From assembly GCA_022820805.1 (NCBI GenBank), contig JAJEEV010000052.1, positions 1 to 61,001 of the forward strand: a stretch of DNA of 61,001 nucleotides, in the 5' to 3' direction. This DNA is from Acidimicrobiia bacterium. Lineage in GTDB: Bacteria > Actinomycetota > Acidimicrobiia > Acidimicrobiales > Aldehydirespiratoraceae. How positions within the stretch are numbered: position 1 is the stretch's first letter; every line of letters begins with the position of its first letter. A model generated the notes under the pieces. That model worked only from the letters and a program-made list of their open reading frames with translations. It made no database searches and had not been told where the DNA came from. Of this stretch, positions 57,335 through 61,001 are shown piece after piece. A program made the position numbers and the translations under genes.

Positions 57335-58999
57335 ATGTCAGAAGCCTCGGGCGGTCTGCTGGGGCGCCGCATGATCGCCGACGCGGTCAGCTCAGCCGGC
57401 ATCGACACCGTGTTCACCGTCGCGGGCGGCCATTTCCTGCCCACCTACCACGAGCTGGGCCGAGCTGGAACCCCGAGGGTGGTCGCCGCCCGTCACGAGC
57501 AGGGTGCGGGATACATGGCGTCGGGCTACGCGCTGGCAAGCGGGCGCACGGGTGTGGTCCTGTCGGGGGCCCCGGGACCGGGAGCGACCAACCTTGTGAC
57601 CGCAGTGGCCAACGCCCAGGCCGACTCGATCCCGCTGCTGGTGCTCACCGCCCAGGTCGACCGGCGTTACGTCCACCGCAACATCCTGCAGTACTGCGAC
57701 AACGTCGGGCTGCTCGCTCCGTTCTGCAAGAGCTCCGTGCAGGCCGCCTCCCTCGACGAGGTGCCAAACCTCATCGCCACCGGACTCCAGCTGGCGGCAT
57801 CGGGCCGGCCCGGCCCGGTTCATGTCGCCCTTCCCCAGAATCTCCAGGCCGACACCGCGGGTCGACCCGAGCCGCTCCCGCCCGCTTCCGAGGCGAGCGC
57901 CGCACCTGCGGAGTCCAGCGTCGCGGAGCTCGTCGCGCTCCTCCAGAGCTCGGAGCGACCCGCCATCCTGGCCGGCCACGGCGTGCTGCGCAGCGGTGGC
58001 ACCGCCGCGCTGAGAGACCTCTGCGAGCGGCTCGGCGCGCCCGTCGCCACCAGCCGATCCGGCATCGGCAGCATCCCCACAGACCACCGGTGCAGCGTCG
58101 GCATGCTCGGCTTCTACGGCACCGACGCAGCCCGCGAGGCCATCGGCTCCGCCGACCTGGTGCTGGTGGCGGGGTGCGCGCTGGGCGAGCAGACGACCTT
58201 CGGCTGGCGCTCGGACCTCTTCGCCGACGGCGCGCAGCGGGCCCACATCGATGCGGACCCCTCGCAGATCAACCGCATCTACCGGGCCGACCAGGGGATC
58301 GTGGGCAGCGTCGGTGAGGTCCTGGAGGCTGTCGTCGACCGGGTCGACCAGCGTGAGGCTTGGTTCACCCGCAGGCCGTCGCGCACCGCGCCGCAGAACG
58401 ACCCTGCCCGGGGCCTCAGCGCGGCCACCGTGATCGATGCGCTCAACCGGAGCGGACCGGACGACATGGTGGTGTCGGCCGACATCGGGAACCACCGGCT
58501 GTGGGTGTGCGAGCAGCTCGATGTCCGCCGGCCCGAGGGCCTGCTCCAGTCGTGCGAGTTCGACGCCATGGGCTTCAGCCTCCCGGCCGCCATCGGAGCC
58601 GCAGCCGCCCTGCCGGGCACCACCGCGGTGGCCATAGCCGGCGACGGGGGGTTCGTGCACACAATGGGCGAGCTCGTCGTGGCCAAGGACCTGGGCCTGT
58701 CGCTGGTGGCGGTGGTGTTCGTGGACGGCGCCCTCGGGATCCTGCGCCACCAGGCCGAGGCGATGTACGGCGAGGACCACTTCGTGCGTCTCGGGTCCAT
58801 CGACTTCGCGGCGGTGGCCGGCGCCTTCGGTGTGCCGGCCCGCACCGTCGAAGACTCCTCAGAGATCGACGGCGCCTTCGAATGGGCGCTGTCTCAGGAG
58901 GGTCCGGCTCTGCTCGCGGTCAGCATCGACCCCCAAGAGGTGTTCCCGCCTCTGCGCACCAAGATCGAGCAACGCAAGATCGACCTGATGGGCCGCTAG
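57335..58999 (+). CDS. Thiamin-diphosphate-dependent enzyme (acetolactate synthase/decarboxylase family)
   Basis: The 554-residue protein has the three-domain layout of ALS/benzoylformate decarboxylase enzymes. The N-terminal domain holds the catalytic Glu in AARHEQGAGYMASGYA (about residue 56). The central Rossmann domain includes ERPAILAGHGVLRSGG. The C-terminal TPP domain has GDGGFVHTMGEL followed 25 residues later by Asp where Asn is usual (VVFVDGALGILRHQ). It cleaves or ligates a 2-oxoacid; the exact reaction is unknown. It is followed by an AA_synth protein and a GntR regulator, so a regulated catabolic role is more likely than branched-chain amino acid synthesis. Confidence 0.85.
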   Translation: MSEASGGLLGRRMIADAVSSAGIDTVFTVAGGHFLPTYHELGRAGTPRVVAARHEQGAGYMASGYALASGRTGVVLSGAPGPGATNLVTAVANAQADSIPLLVLTAQVDRRYVHRNILQYCDNVGLLAPFCKSSVQAASLDEVPNLIATGLQLAASGRPGPVHVALPQNLQADTAGRPEPLPPASEASAAPAESSVAELVALLQSSERPAILAGHGVLRSGGTAALRDLCERLGAPVATSRSGIGSIPTDHRCSVGMLGFYGTDAAREAIGSADLVLVAGCALGEQTTFGWRSDLFADGAQRAHIDADPSQINRIYRADQGIVGSVGEVLEAVVDRVDQREAWFTRRPSRTAPQNDPARGLSAATVIDALNRSGPDDMVVSADIGNHRLWVCEQLDVRRPEGLLQSCEFDAMGFSLPAAIGAAAALPGTTAVAIAGDGGFVHTMGELVVAKDLGLSLVAVVFVDGALGILRHQAEAMYGEDHFVRLGSIDFAAVAGAFGVPARTVEDSSEIDGAFEWALSQEGPALLAVSIDPQEVFPPLRTKIEQRKIDLMGR

Positions 59000-59081
59000 C
59001 GCCCCCGACATCGCAGCCGCCCGCTCAGGGTCGGCACGACATCCTGCACCCTGCCCGATCCGAGGCTGCCGAGGAGGCCAC

Positions 59082-59660
59082 ATGAACGAGATCCGCAAGA
59101 TCCACACCGCCACCGAGGAGATCCGTCTGGAGGGCGGCCGCGCCGTCGAGCCGCCCCTGACGACGGTGATCGTGGCCGCGGTGATGCGCAACCCCTGGGC
59201 GGGCCGTCCCTTCGTGGAGGACCTGCATCCCGACATCCTGGGCTTCGCCCACGACCTCGGCACCCTCATGGCCGACCGGCTGCTGGACGCTCTCGGATCG
59301 CCCGAGGCTCTGGAGGCGTACGGGAAGTCCTCGGTCGTGGGTGTCGACGGCGAGATCGAGCACGCCAACGCGATGATCCACACGCTCATGTTCGGCGATC
59401 CCATCCGCGTCCGGGCCGATGCGTCGAGCACGCTGGTCTTCACCAACACCCGCGGGGGACCGGGAGCGCCGATCATCGTTCCCATGGTCCACAAGGACGA
59501 GATGCTGAGGCGGACCCACTACCACACTGCCCAGACGGCCGTCGCGGACGCTCCCCGGGCCGATGAGGTGATCGTGGCGGTCGCCGGAGCGAGCCGCGGC
59601 CGGCCCTTCCCGCGCATAGGGGACCGCGACCTCGACCAGCCCCATCGCCAGGCGTTGTGA
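59082..59660 (+). CDS. Amino-acid-synthesis family protein (AA_synth, PF06684-like)
   Basis: The 192-residue protein matches a small family named for an early guess of function. Recognisable pieces are EIRKIHTATEEIRLEGG, VIVAAVMRNPWAGRPFVEDL, YGKSSVVGVDGEIEHANAMI and DAPRADEVIVAVAGASRGRP. The molecular role is unknown; relatives occur beside decarboxylases, amidases and ABC importers. It lies 82 bases downstream of the TPP-enzyme gene, the same context. Confidence 0.8.
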   Translation: MNEIRKIHTATEEIRLEGGRAVEPPLTTVIVAAVMRNPWAGRPFVEDLHPDILGFAHDLGTLMADRLLDALGSPEALEAYGKSSVVGVDGEIEHANAMIHTLMFGDPIRVRADASSTLVFTNTRGGPGAPIIVPMVHKDEMLRRTHYHTAQTAVADAPRADEVIVAVAGASRGRPFPRIGDRDLDQPHRQAL

Positions 59661-59699
59661 GCGGCGTTCGAAGTGAACTCGAAGTGAGAAGGGCCGCTC
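59659..59699. terminator. Inverted repeat between convergent genes
   Basis: GAGCGGC (59659-59665) pairs with GCCGCTC (59693-59699), and the loop contains the direct repeat cgaagtga twice. It overlaps the stop codons of the AA_synth gene and the GntR gene, so it may terminate both. Confidence 0.4.
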
Positions 59700-60375
59700 A
59701 GGCCGTCTTCTGAGCGGGTTCGCTCCCCGACACCGCGATAGCCTCGGCCAGAGCCGCGATGGCGTGGGCCCGATGCTTTTGGCTCTCGTCTATGAACGAC
59801 TGGGCGTCGCCGCTGGCGATCGCCTCCATCATCCTCTGATGCTGGTCGTGGACGAGTTGGCGGTTCTCGGGTGACATCAGGTAGCGCAGGCGGTAGCGGT
59901 CCGAGGAGTCCCACAGGATTCTCAGGACCCGCACGAGCTGGGGCATCTCGGCCGCCTCGAACACGGTGAAGTGGAATCGCCGGTTGACTGCCGTCAGGGA
60001 GATGACGTCATCCTGCGCCTCGTCCATCTCGTGGACGATCTCCCGCAGGCGGGCGACGGTGTCGGCTCGCAGCCGCGGGACGGCTCGCCGCACCGCCTCG
60101 GTCTCGAGGAGTTCCCTGATCCGGTAGATCTCGATGAGATCGTCCCCGTCGAGGGTCGCGACCACGTATCCCCGATGGGGCCGGTAGTGGACGTGCCCCT
60201 CGCCCTCGAGGATCCGGAGGGCCTCTCGCACCGGCACGGCCGAGACGCCGAGCTCCTCGCCCAGCGCGTCCGGGCGGATGGACACGCCCGGCGCGAGCCG
60301 GCCGTCGAGGAGCTGCCGGCGGATCTCCGCGAGCACCGCCTCCTGAGCTGTCTTGGGTCTCTCGAAAGAGCTCAC
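59698..60375 (-). CDS. GntR-family transcriptional regulator (FCD domain)
   Basis: The 225-residue regulator has an N-terminal winged helix (about 12-75: LAEIRRQLLDGRLAPG, ALGEELGVSAVPVREALRIL, YRPHRGYVV) and a C-terminal all-helical FCD ligand domain (about 80-210) with metal-binding type residues in NRRFHFTVFEAA and HDQHQRMMEAI and a later His (KHRAHA). FadR-type members respond to organic acids. It faces away from the substrate-binding-protein gene across a 92-bp promoter region and converges on the TPP-enzyme operon, so it probably controls both. Start GTG 60375 has CATGAT eight bases upstream. Confidence 0.88.
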   Translation of the reverse strand: MSSFERPKTAQEAVLAEIRRQLLDGRLAPGVSIRPDALGEELGVSAVPVREALRILEGEGHVHYRPHRGYVVATLDGDDLIEIYRIRELLETEAVRRAVPRLRADTVARLREIVHEMDEAQDDVISLTAVNRRFHFTVFEAAEMPQLVRVLRILWDSSDRYRLRYLMSPENRQLVHDQHQRMMEAIASGDAQSFIDESQKHRAHAIAALAEAIAVSGSEPAQKTA

Positions 60376-60405
60376 AGTGCCCCATCATGCCACGTGCGGG
60401 CGGAG

Positions 60406-60434
60406 TTGACATCCGATTGATGATTTCCTATAGA
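60406..60434 (+). promoter_or_regulatory. Consensus-like housekeeping promoter
   Basis: TTGACA (60406-60411), a 17-base spacer, and TATAGA (60429-60434) make the best sigma70-type promoter in the window. It drives the substrate-binding-protein gene, whose GGAGGGA (60454-60460) precedes ATG 60468. A GntR operator would be expected to overlap it. Confidence 0.75.
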
Positions 60435-60467
60435 GTTTGCCAGTCTCAAGATCGGAGGGAGACCATC

Positions 60468-61001
60468 ATGAACGAGACCAGCAATCGGATACGGCGGCTG
60501 CGCTGGCTGGCGGTGCCACTGGCCGCGGCCCTGCTGTTCACAGCCTGCGGAGACGACGACGAAGCCGAGCCGGCTGCGCCCGCGCCCGCCCCGACCGAGG
60601 CGCCCGCTCCGGATCCGGAGCCAGAGCCTGAGCCCGCCCCGGCGGAGGAGCCCGCGGAGGAGCCGGCCGAGGAGCCTATGGAGGAGCCCGCCGAGGAGCC
60701 CATGGAGGAGCCGGAGCCTGAGCCTGAGCCCGAGCCCGAGCCAGCGGCCCCGCCGGAGCCGATCGACATCCGCCTCGTCACCTGGGGTGGAGGCAAGTTC
60801 ATCGACTTCATCGACCTGTACGTGGCCGAGGAGAACGGCTACTTCGCCGAGGCCGGCGTGACCCTCGAGCAGCTTCCGGGCGCCGGTGCCGGCGACGCGG
60901 TCCGCCAGGTTGTGGCCGGCAACGCCGACATCGCCATGGCCGACGCCCTGTCCGGCTTCTTCGCGACCATCGCGGGCGCGGACCTCGAGGGCATCTACTG
61001 C
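60468..61001 (+). CDS. ABC substrate-binding lipoprotein (NMT1/SsuA-like), partial
   Basis: The frame runs to the window edge without a stop, giving 178 residues. The signal peptide ends in lipobox LFTACGDD with Cys27. A very long Glu/Pro repeat linker (about 33-96: EEPAEEP, EPEPEPEP) spaces the domain from the membrane. The binding domain begins IDIRLVTWGGGKFIDF and continues AEENGYFAEAGVTLEQLPGA and AGNADIAMADALSG, typical of NMT1/THI5/SsuA receptors for aromatic or nitrogen/sulfur compounds. ABC permease and ATPase genes are expected just beyond the window. Strong promoter and ribosome-binding site are present. Confidence 0.83.
   Translation, partial: MNETSNRIRRLRWLAVPLAAALLFTACGDDDEAEPAAPAPAPTEAPAPDPEPEPEPAPAEEPAEEPAEEPMEEPAEEPMEEPEPEPEPEPEPAAPPEPIDIRLVTWGGGKFIDFIDLYVAEENGYFAEAGVTLEQLPGAGAGDAVRQVVAGNADIAMADALSGFFATIAGADLEGIYC

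Overview
The window is a gene-dense, high-GC chromosomal segment, most likely from an actinobacterium. I infer Acidimicrobiia or a near relative, possibly a metagenome-assembled host-associated lineage. The supporting genes are a mycothiol-type cysteine ligase (mshC), an InhA-type enoyl reductase, a CarD regulator, many acyl-CoA/thiolase genes, and frequent GTG/TTG starts with leaderless promoters. No phage, IS transposase, rRNA or CRISPR array is visible.

Layout. 1-9.96 kb: murF, an amidase, an SbcC-AlkD chimeric ORF, tRNA-Val, an M23 peptidase, a polytopic membrane protein, and a DUF35/DUF35/thiolase/thiolase block. 10-25.4 kb: mostly housekeeping, with an M23 peptidase, a thiamin pyrophosphokinase, an aminotransferase, a three-gene ABC operon (heterodimeric exporter plus ATPase), two CNNM/CorC-type membrane proteins, fabI and mshC diverging from a 26-bp spacer, thrS, and a frameshifted HIT gene. 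25.5-32.7 kb (minus strand): a two-subunit molybdenum hydroxylase, tRNA-Pro, a paired acyl-CoA dehydrogenase and a GDP-mannose 3,5-epimerase-like protein.

32.8-46.4 kb is the most interesting part. After an ArsI/CadI-like metalloenzyme there is a purine-oriented cluster. It holds an 8-oxoguanine-deaminase-like amidohydrolase, a divergent adenosine-deaminase-like protein, a complete BMP-type nucleoside/purine ABC importer, a full Rieske oxygenase, a canonical adenine/adenosine deaminase, an oxygenase that has lost its Rieske domain, a reductase that carries an extra Rieske domain, and a GST-like protein. The last three reproduce the unusual NdmC/NdmD/NdmE architecture of bacterial methylxanthine N-demethylation. 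I read the region as an actinobacterial pathway for uptake, oxidative N-dealkylation and deamination of N-substituted purines.

46.4-61 kb holds an acyl-CoA dehydrogenase, methyltransferase, luciferase-like oxidoreductase, thiolase and SDR group, then carD, a CapA-like protein, a D-aminoacylase-like protein, an unknown protein, an HAD protein without its nucleophile, and a GntR-regulated TPP-enzyme/AA_synth/ABC substrate-binding-protein locus cut by the window edge.

Two genome-wide signals stand out. A ~145-bp interspersed repeat with terminal inverted repeats is present seven times, almost always starting at a stop codon, and once forms the C-terminus of an ABC transporter. A TANNNT hexamer 5-8 nt upstream of start codons recurs at about ten genes and indicates leaderless transcription.
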